Origin: Abelmoschus esculentus
Lineage: Eukaryota; Streptophyta; Magnoliopsida; Malvales; Malvaceae
Reading direction: 5' to 3'
Assembly (NCBI GenBank): GCA_035048815.1
Contig: JAUCBN010000023.1
Span: forward strand, 2,053,501 to 2,117,500
Length of the DNA stretch: 64,000 bases
This document shows, piece by piece, positions 1 through 13,746 of the stretch. Numbering within the stretch: the first letter of the stretch is position 1; every line of letters starts with the position of its first letter. The notes below the pieces were generated by a model that was given only the letters and a program-made list of their open reading frames with translations, was not told the DNA's origin and did no database searches. The translations under genes and the position numbers were made by a program.

Positions 1-2037
1 CTCTAAAATAACTTTTTCACCATACTTTTCCACTTTAAGTTATTTGTCAAAAAGACATAGATTAAGGGTTAAATTTATCCCAAAAATGAATAAGTACCAA
101 AATGATAAAAATTATAAACGTTTAGGATTAAAATTATCTTTATACCTTTATTTTTTTAAGAGTAATAATTTAACTTTGATACATAAGTTTAGTTTAACTT
201 TTGTTTACTCAAGTTTATTAGGTTTAGTTTATTGTTTACGATTTAGAGATTTATGTCGCGAGGTTCAGGATTTCTTGTTAGAACTTAGAATATAGGATTT
301 ATAGTTTAATATTTGGGGTAGAAATTTTATAAATTAAATATAAAAAATTGTATAATTTTTTCCGCAATTTGTGTATTAACTTAGTTTTTCCTCTTTAACT
401 ACTTAAACTATGACTTTTCTTATTTTATTCTGGCTTCTTAAAGATAACTTTCATGATTTATGTAATTATATATCTAATCATGTTATTTATATATTATATT
501 GATTCAGCCTATAATATTAATTAAATTTAATTAATTTAATTAAAAAATTAAATTATCATCCTGTCAAACAAAGAAAAAATTTCATAGCTGAAAAACATCC
601 CATTGCTTTTTGTTGGGTTTAAACATTCAATTTCAAGTTAACGAGAGATCAATCGATTGTAATTGAATTTTTAAGTTAAATTAATATATTTGATTTTTTA
701 ATGAATTATATTATAGATTGAATGTCGTTTTTTATTATCTTATTTTCGATTCAGGTTATTTCAATTCGGATCGATTATTTTAATTTTAAATTATTATATT
801 TAAATCAATAACGAATCTTTAATCAAATTCGTATAATCTAAGTCTAAACCCGACCGTACCTAAAATTTCCGTACCAACTTATCCATCCCTACACAGACTT
901 TGGTTCAAAATTCTAATACAATAAAGCAGAGAATCCCTTTCAACATTCCCACAAGTTATTGGGGCCAGAAGTCTTAAAAATATTCGACTTTGATTATTTA
1001 GATTTATCTGGTCATAAATAATTGAGTATTTATCTAAATTTTTTTATTTAAGACGGATATTCAATTTATTATTTTTTTAATCAGACCCAAATCATAATAT
1101 TACAAACTTTTAGTTTAAAAATATCTTTTATTCATTATATTTTTAAATTAAATAATAATTTTTAAATTTTAATCGTTTAAACTTTATTTCTAACCAAAGA
1201 ATGTACTTTAAAGAGATCCATTGATGACCTAGTGGTCAAGGATGCTCATCACGTCATGAGAAAAAGATGTAATTTTTTTACTTAATAAAAAAACGTACTT
1301 TAAAATTTATCACGTCATGAGAAAAAAATGTAACTTTTTTACTTAATAAAAAAAACGTACTTTAAAGTTTACGGTGTAAACTAGTTAGGTGATATATATA
1401 TCTAAATATTTTTTACTTAAAATTAATTTTAAATTGTATTCAGATTAAGTATTATAAGTGTTTAAATTTTATTTATTTTATGTGATTTTTACAAAAAAAT
1501 AAATTAAAAAATAATCAAGTATTCTATTCCTCGGGTTATCGGATATTCGAATTTTATGAATATCCGACTTCCGTATACCTAATTTACACAAATCAAATAA
1601 TAGATCGAGAATTTAAAATCCAAAAATTTTCAAATACCCGAATTCCCGATTTTGACCCCCCCTACTTCAGCTTTGTTGAGGATGCTTCTCTCGTGAGAAT
1701 AACTCCAGATTAATTTCCACTCCTTTTACAGCTTCTGTCATTTCATTGGATTAAACCATCAATGGCGACAGTGGGAAACTCCCACACCTATTTCGAGGGA
1801 AACCTACCCATCAAATCTTTTTATTCGCCAGTTGAACACGAACAGTACACTGTTAAAACTTGAAAGAGCTGTCATTTTCTCGTGAATCCAAACACTTTTC
1901 ACTCTGGGAGAAATCCAAATCAGGAAAAACAGTAATTAACCCAGAAAAGGTAAAAAGTTGAAGGAACACACTGGCCAGTTGCCAAACAAATACTGTACAA
2001 ACTAGAAAAGAAACACAACTTGGTTTCTTGTTCTTGG
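1..2037. other. AT-rich spacer with small repeats
   Basis: No gene is recognised here. The stretch is AT-rich with scattered short open frames that resemble no family. It contains a 61-bp tandem repeat and a short tRNA-promoter-like phrase (listed separately). From about 1670 the base composition becomes more balanced, which probably marks the 3' untranslated and downstream region of the minus-strand RING gene that ends at 2038. Confidence 0.6.
1248..1371. repeat. 61-bp tandem repeat, two copies
   Basis: Two adjacent copies start at 1248 and 1309 with the same phrase ATCACGTCATGAGAAAAA, continue through a T-run, ACTTAATAAAA, and end in CGTACTTTAAA. They differ by only a few bases, so the duplication is fairly recent. 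Immediately upstream, at about 1222-1240, is TGACCTAGTGGTCAAGG, which resembles the box A region of plant tRNA-derived SINEs. The unit may therefore be a truncated SINE whose tail was duplicated; that link is inference. Confidence 0.7.
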
Positions 2038-2798
2038 TTAAACCCAAACAACCTTAATGCTTCCTTCCTTCACAGATTTACAGACAGGACAAGAAACAAG
2101 CAATGGTTCACAAGATTTGCAAGAGCAGAGATGCCTGCAAGGTAAAAAGAGAATACACGAGCTCCTAGAGTTGCAGTGTTTACAGACCATCTTGGTGTCT
2201 ATTTCTTTGTTGCAGGAGCAATGGCAAGTGGATTCTTCATCTTCTGCTGAACAGATTTGGTTATCTTTAGCTTGTTCCAGTCTTTGGCTAAGACCCATAG
2301 CCATTGATTCATTGGATTCTGCAAGTTTTTGCCATGATTTGCTTTCCATTTCTACTTTTCTCAAGCATGCTTCGAGCTCCATTCTTTTCGTTGTTGCTTG
2401 TGCTAGGTCTTCTTCTTTTCGCTTCATCAAATACAATGCCTTTGATTCCACAGTCTTTAGCATGATGCCAAGCTGTTGCTTCCTTTGCTCTCGTAGTACA
2501 TATCTTAGCCTTTCATTCTGAGTTTTAAGACATGCAAGAAACAAAGTAAGAATCAAGTTCCTGTAAGCGAAGAAGCAATGGGTTTCTTAGTTCTTACCTG
2601 TAACTGAAGGAGACAATCAAGTTCCTGTCTTTGAATCTCCTGTTGAGCATCTAAAGGTAGAGAAACCGCCATGGAAGCCAAGGTTTGAGCGTTTTGTTGA
2701 GACAGAAACTCTTGGAGGGTGAGACCAGATTCAAATGAAGGAAGAATGGGCAAAGGAAACCCCATTATTTCATAACACAACTGTGCTTGAACAGCCAT
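2038..2798 (-). CDS. BOI-related RING-type E3 ubiquitin ligase
   Basis: Probable E3 ubiquitin-protein ligase of the plant BOI/BRG family, whose members restrain cell death, stress and gibberellin responses by acting on nuclear or cytosolic partners (family knowledge). Two exons on the minus strand, 2798-2598 and 2517-2038, give about 226 residues. The 80-bp intron is GT-AG and phase 0. The start MAVQAQ is the usual family N-terminus. Residues about 67-150 form a charged coiled-coil-like segment, as in BOI proteins. The C-terminal RING at about 185-220 has the family pattern CxxC, then CRHLCxCxxC, then CPVC, and the protein ends shortly after in VVWV. The N-terminal part is shorter than in many relatives, which reach 300 residues or more. 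Which BOI/BRG paralogue this is cannot be told by eye. Confidence 0.9.
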
Positions 2799-3305
2799 AA
2801 TTATAACCATTACCAGACATCCATCAGAACAAAGCAAAACAATGTAAGAAAAAAGTTAAAGACCCTAACTGCAGGTTTCAAAGCTAGAAAAACACTGATA
2901 TCAGAAGAGATTTCACTTATTTCTTAATCAGTAGAAACCTTGTCCATCTTTGTTGCTCTGGGTTTTCTGGTTTTACTGGAAATAAGCAGACAATGGTGAA
3001 AGGAAGCCATGGTAGATAGCTATAAATAGAGTGGTGGAAAACCGACAAAAGTGTGATGAGAGAGATACAAAGACGACGTACGCATTCAGAATTTGTGGCA
3101 GAAAATCACATAAAATTAGGGTTTAAGAAAGAGAGAGAAATTCATTGGATTTGGACGTGAAAGAGTGAGACGTTATAGAGACGAAGGTATCAGAAGTTTG
3201 GTGAGTTTTGTCAGTTTTTGGTCATTGGAAAAGGCTGAATAATAGTTTCCCATTAATTCCGGTTCATCTGTTATTCTCAAATGAACGATAAATATACGCA
3301 ATAAA

Positions 3306-3836
3306 TGAGACAAGATAAATCGTGAGTTATTTGAGTTTGATTCGGTCAAAGTTCGGTCAAGATTTGATTTGATTGAACTCGACTCGAGTTCTTGACGAGC
3401 CGAGCCGAGCTATATGATACTCAACTCAAAAAACTCACGAGCTACTCGAAAATATAAATATACTTTAAAACCCTAAAATCTAAACTCTAAACATAAGTCT
3501 TACCCTCTAAATTAACATGCTAAAACCTAAAATTAACAAGCTTGAATTTATACAACTTGTGTATCAAAGTTTTTTTTTTTTTTCCGTTAGGCTTTAAATG
3601 AGACGTAAGAGATAAGAGTTACTCAAGTATAACATGATCAAAGATCGGTTAATAGTTAGCTCGATTAGGCTCGAAAAAGGCTCAAACTCGACTCGAGTTC
3701 TAAACGAGTCGAGCCGAGCTTAGATTTTCTAAGCTCGTTTAAAATTACTCAAGCTTGAACTCGACTCGAAACCTTAACGAGTCGAGCCGAGCTTAGCACT
3801 ACTCGAGCTCGACTCGGCTCGTTTGCACCCCTAAAT
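3306..3836 (+). repeat. Dispersed ~530-bp repeat, copy A
   Basis: This block is homologous along its length to 58205-58735 on the opposite strand. Shared landmarks in order are GATCG/ATCGTGAGTTATT, ACTCGACTCGAG, AAAATATAAATATAC, CTCTAAACATAAGTCTTA, ACAACTTGTGTATCAAAG, AATTACTC and a terminal CACTACTC. Copy A keeps many CGAGTCGAGCCGAGC motifs and ends GTTTGCACCCCT, an end sequence resembling hAT-type terminal repeats. No clear matching left terminus or target duplication was found, so the transposon class is left open. Confidence 0.7.
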
Positions 3837-5394
3837 AAATAGAAAGAAAAAAATGGGAACAACATTTATAATATCAAGGAAATATTAAATTAATATTTCT
3901 ATTATTTTATTACGTGTAAATCCTTTTTATTTTATTTAAAAAACTATACCTTACTAAGAAAATTCTCATGAATATTGTTACTGAGGAAAAGATCTTTTAA
4001 AATACTGATTTTTTAACTTTATTTTTTAGAATATTGATGATTTTATAGTGAATTTGAAGTTGATATCTTTAAAAACCGACTTTGAACAGTGATCTTGGAT
4101 TTTTAAGTGAGGATGCAACTAAAAGCATTTGACTTTCAATAAGGATTTTGGATTTCTAAAATTACAGTGTTCAAAGGCTATGCGGGAGAAGCTAAAGTTG
4201 AAGTCTTTTCACTCCGTCTTCTCTTAAAAATCCAAAATTATTGTTAAAAGTCGAAGTCTAAAAGTGTAAGTTTTAATTTTATTACTAAATCATCAAAAAT
4301 ATTTTAAGAAATAAACTTGGAGCAATATTCTGAGAATTTTTTTCTCTGACATCAATATTAACATAAAATTTTCCTCTTATTAGATTTATTTAAAAAAGTC
4401 TTTTTTTATAAGACGCGTCTTCAAAAATTATTTTTTATAGTACAAGATTTTAGTGTGATAAGATTAAAAATAAATAATTTTATGCGTCTTTTATATAAAA
4501 ATCGTTTTTTGTAAGACAAGATTTTAAAAATCGTCTTTCAAATATTTGCTTATATGATCTGATTTGGGGTATAGATTTCTAAATAAAGTGGAAAGAGGTA
4601 TATATATAATAAAATAATTAAGAGCTAATATTAATTTAATATTGTTTAATATCCAACAACATTTGTATTATTGTTTTATATTTTAATTATTATTTTTAAT
4701 AAAATAATATTTAATATTATGTTTTTATTTTATTTTATTATTGGACTGTTAAAAGCTAATAGAAATAATGACGTCGGTTTTAATTAATAATAATTTAATA
4801 ATTAATTTAATTAAATGTCTTTAAATTTGTTATAAAACAAATTTTAATTTAATTTATATTCATGATTTAAATTTTTAAATGTTACTTAAGAAATCAAACT
4901 ATTCATCTAACTAAACATAAAAAATCTTATATTGATAAAAGAATACAGGCGTATACTCTGATTAAGTTTTTATATAGTTATTTTTAACATTTTTTTATTA
5001 TTTATAAAATTAAATATTATATTAAAGATAAAAGATGAGTTTTTAATAATTAAATGTGTGATAAATTTTAATTAGGAGTTATTATTCATCCATTAATTAA
5101 AATATAAGAAAATAAAAAGATATTTTATTCCATCGGGTGTTAGTATGAAAAATATAATTTTTTAGGTGTTAGTTTAATAAATTTAGAATACAAAGTTGTT
5201 CCTTTATACAGTAAGGTTTCTTTTGGTAAATATTGTAAATAGTTTTAATATTTTGAGAAATATTAGATTATATTTTAAGATATATGGTAAAAATTATGGT
5301 GTAAGAGAAAATCGTTATTTAGATTATATATTAGATCTCTCTTGCATTATAACTTTTACGATAAATTTTAAAATATACCTAATATATTTAGGAT

Positions 5395-5850
5395 TGTACA
5401 TTATCGATTTTAACCAATTTAACCGATTGAACTGAAATTATTTCGGTTAATTTGATCGATTAATTTTTGATAAATTTGATTAATGATTTTTTTTTTTTGA
5501 AAATTCGGTTATCGGATAATTTTATTCAAAATAAATTAATTAACCGAAATAACCAAAATTATTATATATTAAATATTATATATTATATTTATTTATTTAT
5601 AATCATTTAACTTTTAATAAATTATAAAATAGTCATTAAATTTTTTATATTATAAATTAGTCACCAGATTTTGTGTTAAATTAATATGTAATTTATTCAA
5701 AATTTATAATAAATTTTGGTTAATTCAGTTAAAAATAATTCGGTTTGATTAATGGTTAATATTTTAAAAATTTCAATTAATTTAATTTTGATTAATTCAA
5801 TTCGATAACTGATCAAATTCGATAAAATTAACCGAATATATACCTCTAAA
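5395..5850. repeat. AT-rich repeat with inverted AACCGA/TCGGTT motifs
   Basis: The left part carries TTAACCGATTGAAC followed by TTCGGTTAATTTGATCGA. The right part carries GGTTAATTCAGTTAA, AATTCGGTTTGATTAA and finally AAATTAACCGAATATATACC. The same phrases therefore recur in both orientations around an AT-rich centre, as in degraded non-autonomous transposons. No target duplication was defined and the limits are approximate. Confidence 0.45.
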
Positions 5851-6158
5851 TATATCTATTTCCTCAAAATTTATTTGGGATCATAATATTAAAAAAAAAG
5901 TTTGTAGTTTTGATAAATTTCATTTTTTTTTTTTTTTATGTTTCCATGTATGGTTTAATCACTTGTAAACACAGGTCTATTGTTGTTGAGACTGGTTGTC
6001 TGGTTCAGAGACGTCACCTCATCTGTACTAAACCTATCCGCCAGCGGCCAGTCTGCTCTCAGGATTAGGAACCATCCATCGTGTTGCTTGGGAAGTAAAC
6101 AAAAGGATATTTTTTTAGATTATCTATTAAAAAAATAATTTTTAATTTTTATTTTATA

Positions 6159-6361
6159 CTTTTTCCGTCTTATTTTTTTAGTTAATTTTTAAAACTCTAA
6201 CTCATTATAAGTTTAAATTTAAAAATTTTTAATAAGTAATTTAAAAATATATGTTTTATAAATTTTAATAAATTAAAATATTTAAAATAACTATGGTCAA
6301 AATTTTAAAATTTAATTTTTAAAAAGTCAAATACTAGACACTATATATGAGACAGAGAGAG
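6159..6361. mobile_element. Stowaway-like MITE, copy 1
   Basis: The element begins CTTTTTCCGTCTTA after TA and ends GAGACAGAGAGAG before TA. This matches the Tc1/mariner Stowaway pattern of a TA target duplication and CTCCCTCCGT-type termini. The interior near the ends, including AATTTTTAAAAAGTCAA and TAATTTTTAAAAC, is palindromic. A better preserved relative lies at 15037-15294 and shares the terminal motif and the internal ATGGTCAAAATTTTAAAA-type arm. No coding capacity. Confidence 0.75.
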
Positions 6362-6930
6362 TATGTACTAAATCTTAAATTTTGTACTTTAAAAATATAT
6401 ATTTTTAATTTTTTAAACTCGAACCACAATCCTTTAACCTCAAATGTTAACCCTAAATTTTAAACTTATTAATTTAGGTGGAAGCACCATAAAATTATAA
6501 TTAAGAGGTAATAGACGATTTATACCCCTTTGTATCACTTTAATCTTTATTAGATGAGACTGTGACCTGATTCAGAAAAATTTATAATTATTAAATTTAA
6601 AAATATATTATTAAAATTTATCTTTCAATTGATATTAATAATAATACATATAAAATATTATAATCGTAATAAAAATCGTGTTAAAATAATTATAAAACTT
6701 GATTTTATGTATAAAAATAAATTAAAATAACTTGATAGACATATTTATTTATTTTTGTATTTTTAAGATTAAAAATATTTGTATTTGATTATAAACGAGT
6801 TTTTCTTATGTACGCGAAAATAGTGATTTAAAAATCCCCTTGCATCGCCTCTATTTTTTTTTTGGAATGTTAAAGACATATTAGAAAATTAAATAAATCA
6901 AAACCGGAATAACAGTAGAGATCGAGAAGG

Positions 6931-9900
6931 ATGTTGAACGGAACGGAGGACGAAGACAAATGGCTGGCGGAAGGGATTGCCGGCATTCAACACTACGCTT
7001 TTTTTATGCATCGAGCTGTGGTATCTCCATAATCTTTCCTTGAATTTGAGTGGATCAAGATCGCCGGTACTCTTTCAAAACTGATAATTTTGGAGTATTT
7101 CTGATCTCAGGACTCTAATAATCTTAGGGAAGCTCTCAAGTACTCGGCTCAGATGTTATCGGAGCTCCGGACATCAAAACTACCTCCTCACAAATACTAT
7201 GAGCTTTGTAATTATAATTTCTTACTTTTTTTTTCATTTGATTCGTTACCTGAGTCGATTGCGTTTGAAAATTTTAAATTGTGATTGATTTTTTTAAAAT
7301 GTGATTGGAATTCAGATATGAGAGCTTTTGATGAATTGAAGATATTGGAGCTGTTCTTCAAAGACGATAGCAAACACGGTGTCTCCGTGGTTGATCTGTA
7401 CGAGCTTGTTCAACATGCCGGCAATATTTTGCCTAGATTGTAAGTGATTTTTTCTTCAAAAAATATAATAATTAATAGCGTAATTCTCTGCATATGTTTT
7501 CTTAAATATAAAAACTAAATTTGAATGATCATCCTAGTACTTGTTATTTTGTTGCATTGAGCCTTTATTCAATTCCTTTGCAATATTCCTCTAATTGAGC
7601 CCTCTTAGATGAAAAGTTGACGATGATGTTAACCAATATCTGTCTAGTCAAGGCTATATATGAATTGAAGTATTAAATTCCATTGCAATAAAATGATATG
7701 GCTAATTATTTACTTTTAGTTCAGAGACTCTTTTTAGTATATTTGAGCCTTCTTTTTTGTATCATTTTCAAATTCCAACATTTATGGGCATTCATTATCA
7801 TTATATTTAGCTATAGTTCCTTTCCCAAATAATTTTAGGACCTGTCATAAAAATGGGACTCTAGTTTTTATTAAAGAAAACAAATGGAAAAAAAATGTAA
7901 ATGTGCTTTCTTGTGCCGTAAGTTTCCGCTTCAGTGCTAGATAATCTGCAAATAGTAAAATGTGAATGTGAATATTCTCAAATATTAGACCTTCATTGTC
8001 ATTGTATAAGAAGTTCTAGTTGGTAATCTACCAGGTATCTTCTATGTACGGTAGGATCCATCTATATCAAATCTAAGGAGGCTCCTGCTAAGGAAATTCT
8101 TAAAGACCTTGAGGAAATGTGTCGTGGAGTTCAACATCCCATACGTGGACTCTTTTTAAGGAGTTACCTTGCTCAAATAAGTAGAGATAAGCTGCCAGAT
8201 ATTGGTTCCGAGTATGAGGGGTGAGATCTCTTGCTAGTTTTTCTTTTCCTTCCTCTTTAAATAAAAAATTTCATTTCAAAAGCTGTCTGATTTAAATTTC
8301 ATGGCTGTTTTATTCAGAGTAGATTGGTAAATTTTTTAGTTTTCTCTCTTCAAATATTTGAAGAAGATAAAAAAGTTTGTAAGCAGTAGCTTTTGCACTG
8401 TTCCTCTATGCAATCTCTGTTAAAACTTATGATTCTGTTCTATTTTTATCTATCATAAAATATTGTTGAATCTCTCTACAAGAGCTGATGTCTAATTTTC
8501 TTATAAGAGAGTGCATGCAGACCAATGAATTTTAACTAGCATGTCAAAATTAGAATATGCAAATTTAGACGTGCAAAAGATTGCGAACATTTGTAATTAA
8601 CTAATTGCTAGGACCTGGTTCTGTCTTCCTGCAGTGATGCTGACACTGTAATGGATGCTGTGGAATTTGTGCTGCAGAATTTCACCGAGATGAATAAACT
8701 TTGGGTGCGAATGCAGCATCAGGTTTGTTAAATATCTAATATCTCTTATTTTCTTAAGATGTGCAATGCACCACAGTACTTGCATGCCATGCAAGTGAAA
8801 ATAAATCATGAGAGCATAAATTTTGGCCATGCAGGTGTCATGGTGTTTGTGAATCATTCATACTCTTTGGTCACCTGAGTTGAAGCCTTCAATTGCGATT
8901 TCTGGTCTGCAGGGACCTGATAGAGTTAGAGAGAAGCAGGAAAAGGAAAGGAGCGAACTTCAAGATCTTGTAACATCGATAATCTAAATTTCTGATTGGC
9001 AAACTCTGATGCTGTGCCTTTGATCCCATTGAGTGAAATTAATCCTTCTGTTCTTAACTTTCTTGTTAGGTAGGGAAAAACCTCCACGTTCTGAGTCAGA
9101 TAGAAGGGGTAGACCTTGAGATGTACAAAGAAACAGTTCTTCCCAGAGTCTTAGAGCAGGTACATTTACTTCTTTCTCATCTGTTTGCCCCCTCTAATGT
9201 AACAAGTCAAAGTTCATTACATTAAAAGAATTTATATGGTTCCTGTACAGGTTGTCAATTGCAAAGATGATCTTGCCCAATATTATCTGATGGATTGCAT
9301 AATTCAGGTGTTCCCTGATGAGTATCACTTGCAGACTCTCGAGACATTGTTGAGTGCTTATCCCCAGCTCCAGGTGGGTGACGGAATTGATTTTCCTATT
9401 GTATCTGGCGTCTTTCACTCCCTTCCTGGGCACCTGTACCCCTTAACACAATTGTTAGCTTTAGGCTTTATTCTAGTTTCCCCCATTATGGCATCTTTGC
9501 GATGAGTTTCCCACCTCGAGGTTTTGTCATCATGCTTGTTGTTTCTCAATATTTACAGAATCTTTATGTCAGTATGTGTGGCTAGAAAGTATAGTGACTG
9601 CCTACTATTTTCCTGTTATCAAGGGAACAGAACTACACTGACTCTGACTGATTTATTATTTGCTGGCTAATATGATTGTTCCAGTTGGTGTTTCCACTAC
9701 CTTATTTTCTCTACTAGCCTAAACACATAAACCTGCTCTATGTTTCATACAGTGAACATGCATTTTGGAATAAATAGCCTAGTAGGACAGGGTCTTCTTC
9801 TGTATGCAATGCTCTTGTATGGGTGGATATTGTTCATTGGAACCTATTTTTTGGTTCAGTTCTTTTTGAGTTTATTTTATTTTGTTTTCTTTTATGTTCT

Positions 9901-12900
9901 TTCAATATTTCAGGGCACTAACCTCAAAATACAATTTCCTTTGTTTATAATAGCCAACCGTGGACGTCAAGACAGTTTTGTCTCGACTGATGGACAAACT
10001 TTCAAAATATGCTGCTTCAAGTGCAGATGTAAGTTCTAAGCACAACAACCTCTATTCTACAGGCTTTTGCAAGAGGTCGATTGAACTTTTCTATGCCAGG
10101 TATTACCTGAATTTCTACAAGTAGAAGCCTTCTCTAAGTTGAGCAATGCAATTGGGAAGGTAAATCAGCTAGTACTCCCATGTTGAAGTTGTAAATTGCC
10201 TTGATGCTTGTTTCAACGTTACAAAATTCAATTAGAAATGTGAATGGTTTTACATGATCAATTCAGGTGATGTCCCCTGAACTTACCACCAATATTTTTT
10301 TATAGATGATGACCCCTATCTTACCTCCTCGTTTACTTCACCAACACACAAGTTTCCTATTTTTGATTTGCTTAATGTGTAATAAATATAATGAGTTGTT
10401 TTCTTCTAGCTAATTGGGTATGATTCGATGACAGGTCATAGAAGCTCAGGTAGACATGCCTGCTGTTGGAGCTATAACATTGCATGTCTCTCTACTTACA
10501 TTTACGCTTCGTGTTCATCCTGATCGACTTGATTATGTGGATCAAGTATTGGTATGTTTCATCTCCTATAGTACTGTAACTTTGGTTTTGCTCTTTTATG
10601 GCATTGGCCATGGTGAATGATCAGAATAATATTAATTGTTCTTATTGTTGATATTTTCTAATAGGGATCCTGTGTTAAGAAGCTCTCTAACATGCCAAAA
10701 CTGGAAGATAGGCGAGCACTGAAACAAGTGGTTGCACTTTTGAGTGCTCCACTGGAGAAATACAATGATATAGTAACAGCCTTAACACTTTCTAATTATC
10801 CACGTGTAATGGACCATCTTGATATTGGAACAAATAAAGTCATGGCAATGGTTATCATTCAAAGCATCATGAAGAACTACTCTTGCATTTCAACTGCAGA
10901 CAAGGTATGCCTCTTCAGTCCTCTATATTAATCTAATTTTATCAACTTCTTTTGTTGAAAAACTGACATTGCTTGTTGTAGGTTGAGGTTTTGTTTGAAT
11001 TAATAAAAGGACTCATTAAAGATATTGATGGTGCTGATGTGGATGAGGTGCATATTGAATATTGATTTATCCTGTTATTCTATTAATTTTTTGATATATT
11101 TGAGTTAATGAGTACTTTTAATTAATCCATTTCCTGATAATCCAAATTAGATTATTTCTTTCTCTTATTCCTCAGTTTCCCTATCTTGTTTTTTGTGGAT
11201 GTACATAAGTCATGTGGTTCTCCTTTCTTGTGTTCATTTTCTTATGTATCTTGCAATAGCTTGATGAGGAGGATTTCAAGGAGGAACAAAATTCGGTTGC
11301 TCGACTTATACACATGCTTTATAATGATGAACCAGAGGAAATGTTGAAGGTAGTTTTTTCCAATGTTTCTTTTTATACTAATTTTCTGCTCATTACCAGC
11401 ACAATAATATTAAAGTATAGGAAGATGGAACTTCACCATCTTCTGCTTGTGACAGATTTCATGCCTCTTCAATTCCCATAAAATGTCATTGATGTACCAT
11501 ATTTCGGATAAATTCCAATGTTTTCTTTTAGTTATGTTGTTTATGATTGATCCAACTTATTTCCCCTCTGAAATTATATTATAATCAACTTCCTTCAGAT
11601 TATATGTATTGTGAGGAAGCATACCATGGCCGGCGGACCAAAACGCTTACCCTTTACAGTTTCTTCACTTGTTTTTTCAGCACTTCAGGTATGTTTCTCC
11701 TTTCCCATATTGTTATTTGCTTTTGTCTCGTCATTTTCCCATCTACAACACTGAAGTATTAAATGCTTATTAGTCAAAATCTACGAGATTATAGATGCAG
11801 GCAGTTGGCTTTGAGGTATAATAAGTATTTTCTTATTAGACCCTTTCCCCTCATTCCCCTAACCACTCTCTGCAAGAAAAATCTGGTTTGTTTTTATATA
11901 ATTAAATTCATATTTATTGAAACAAATTTCTATAGAAATAAAAAGATATGTGCATAATCACAGATTATATTAGTATCATATCTAGTTCAGACGTATTGTA
12001 GTGCTTATGTGCAGTTAATTAGGCAATTGCAAGGTCCGGAGGAGGATATAGTGGGACAAGATGTGCCAGTGACACCTAAGAAAATTTTTCAGCTCTTGAC
12101 TCAGGTTTCTTTGTTTTACATGGATTTGTAAAGTGTGAATACTCTTATTCATGTATTTCACATTCTGCAAAAGATCACTGTAATATCTCTTCTTTCAGAT
12201 CATCGACTCTCTATCATCTGTTCCGTCACCTGAACTTGCATTAAGGTTGTACCTGCAATGTGCTGAGGTAACCTTGAGTCTTAAATTATACCAAGTACTG
12301 CATAGAGTTATTTGTTAAATGATTAAACCCCTGAATTTTTTTTTGATAAACCAAGCTTTATTTAACTTTAAGAGCAGGATGCTAGTTTTCTCATTGGTAG
12401 CTGGGAAAAGGCATACTGAGATAAATAATGCCACTCACAAGAGTAGTTTCTTACAAGATCAATCAGCTTTATTTGTGAAAAATCTTACGACCGTGACTGA
12501 TTATTTCGTAAAGTTTTTTATGGCGATGCCATTCATTTGGGATCAATATTTTGCTTTAGATGATGCAAAGAGGATGTTGTCATCATAAATCTTCCATCAT
12601 GACTTTAAGTTTAATGGCATTTCACCACTATGATTATGATATTGACAATACATTCATCACGAACAATACTGTCTGCAACACTTGTATTTGGTTATATCCC
12701 TGTTTAATGAAGAGAGCCTTGAATTTTATGTTTAATTTTCTAACCTCTATTCTGTCCATTTTCCGTTTCCTTCTGACAATCAGGCGGCTAATGACTGCGA
12801 TCTAGAGCATGTTGCATATGAGTTTTTCACTCAAGCGTTTGTATTGTATGAAGAAGAAATTGCGGTAATCGTACTACACGGATCTGCCAGCTAGTATTGA

Positions 12901-13746
12901 ATTCAGTCTACTCTACTGTAGTTTCCTGAATGTTTATTGCTCGCAGGACTCTAAAGCCCAAGTGACTGCAATTCATCTGATAATTGGGACTCTCCAGAGA
13001 ATGAACGTATTTGGTGTTGAGAACCGAGATACATTGACGCACAAAGCCACAGGAGTAATGCTGCTCATCTCTTCTCTGATTCATCCTGCTTCATCGAATT
13101 GCATATACAAAACTTAAACATGTCTTACTTTGGTCAGTATTCGGCTCGACTCTTGAAGAAGGCTGATCAGTGCAGAGCTGTTTATGCATGTTCACATCTT
13201 TTCTGGATCGACGATCAAGACGGTCTAAAGGACAGGGAGCGGTATGACCTCAAAGCTCATCCTCTTTAATTATCCCCTCCCTTTTTCGATGTTATCTATG
13301 GAACTAAAACATTCGGTTGCAGGGTTCTGCTTTGTCTGAAACGAGCTTTGAGAATTGCAAATGCAGCTCAGCAAATGGCAAATGCTGCACGAGGTAGCAG
13401 TGGACCTGTTACACTGTTCGTAGAGATTTTGAACAAGTTAGTGCTTAGAACCGTACCAAAACAAACCATGACTCATACTACACAATCTCTTGGATTATAA
13501 AACATGTATCTTTTTGTGTTTTGAGTTTGGTTCAGGTACATCTATTTCTTTGAAAAAGGGAATCAGCAAATCACCAGTTCCGCAATCGAAGGATTAATCG
13601 AATTAATCAATGCCGAAACACAGAGTGATTCCTCAAACCCTGATAGCATTCCGGATGCTTTCCTTGCCAGCACGCTGCGTTACATCCAGTTCCAGAAACA
13701 AAAAGGTGGTGTTGTGGGTGAGAAATTTGAATCCATTGAACTTTAA
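6931..13746 (+). CDS. VPS35: Retromer subunit VPS35
   Basis: Vacuolar protein sorting-associated protein 35, the alpha-solenoid scaffold of the retromer core (VPS26-VPS29-VPS35), which recycles vacuolar sorting receptors from late endosomes. Exons: 6931-7020, 7111-7207, 7316-7439, 8035-8220, 8635-8722, 8913-8969, 9070-9159, 9251-9373, 9954-10028, 10100-10159, 10435-10551, 10665-10904, 10982-11047, 11260-11349, 11599-11688, 12015-12104, 12199-12267, 12784-12864, 12947-13054, 13138-13241, 13323-13436 and 13536-13746. They sum to 2370 nt (789 residues), the usual plant length, with every junction in frame. Visible marks are SAQMLSELRTSKL near residue 40, the PRLYLL motif (VPS26 contact) formed across exons 3/4, SYLAQISRDKLPD, IIQVFPDEYHLQTL, VHPDRLDYVDQVLG and VFGVENRDTLTHKATGY. 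All introns are GT-AG. No defect is seen. Plants carry VPS35A/B/C; which one this is was not resolved. Confidence 0.95.

Larger units (their letters stand above)
2850..6930. other. Spacer between RING gene and VPS35
   Basis: The first 400 bp probably hold the 5' leader and promoter of the minus-strand RING gene. After that I see no gene. The stretch contains a GAGTCGAGCCGAGC-rich dispersed repeat (3306-3836), long AT-rich sequence, an AACCGA-type palindromic repeat (about 5395-5850) and a Stowaway-like MITE (6159-6361), each listed separately. The block 5960-6100 is less AT-rich than its surroundings but has no recognisable coding frame. Confidence 0.6.

Noticed and set aside
9236..9505. Independent small protein at 9236-9505
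   Set aside because: It is VPS35 exon 8 read through into the following intron.
12319..12805. Two open frames inside VPS35
   Set aside because: They fall mainly in the 516-bp intron between exons 17 and 18 and resemble no protein.
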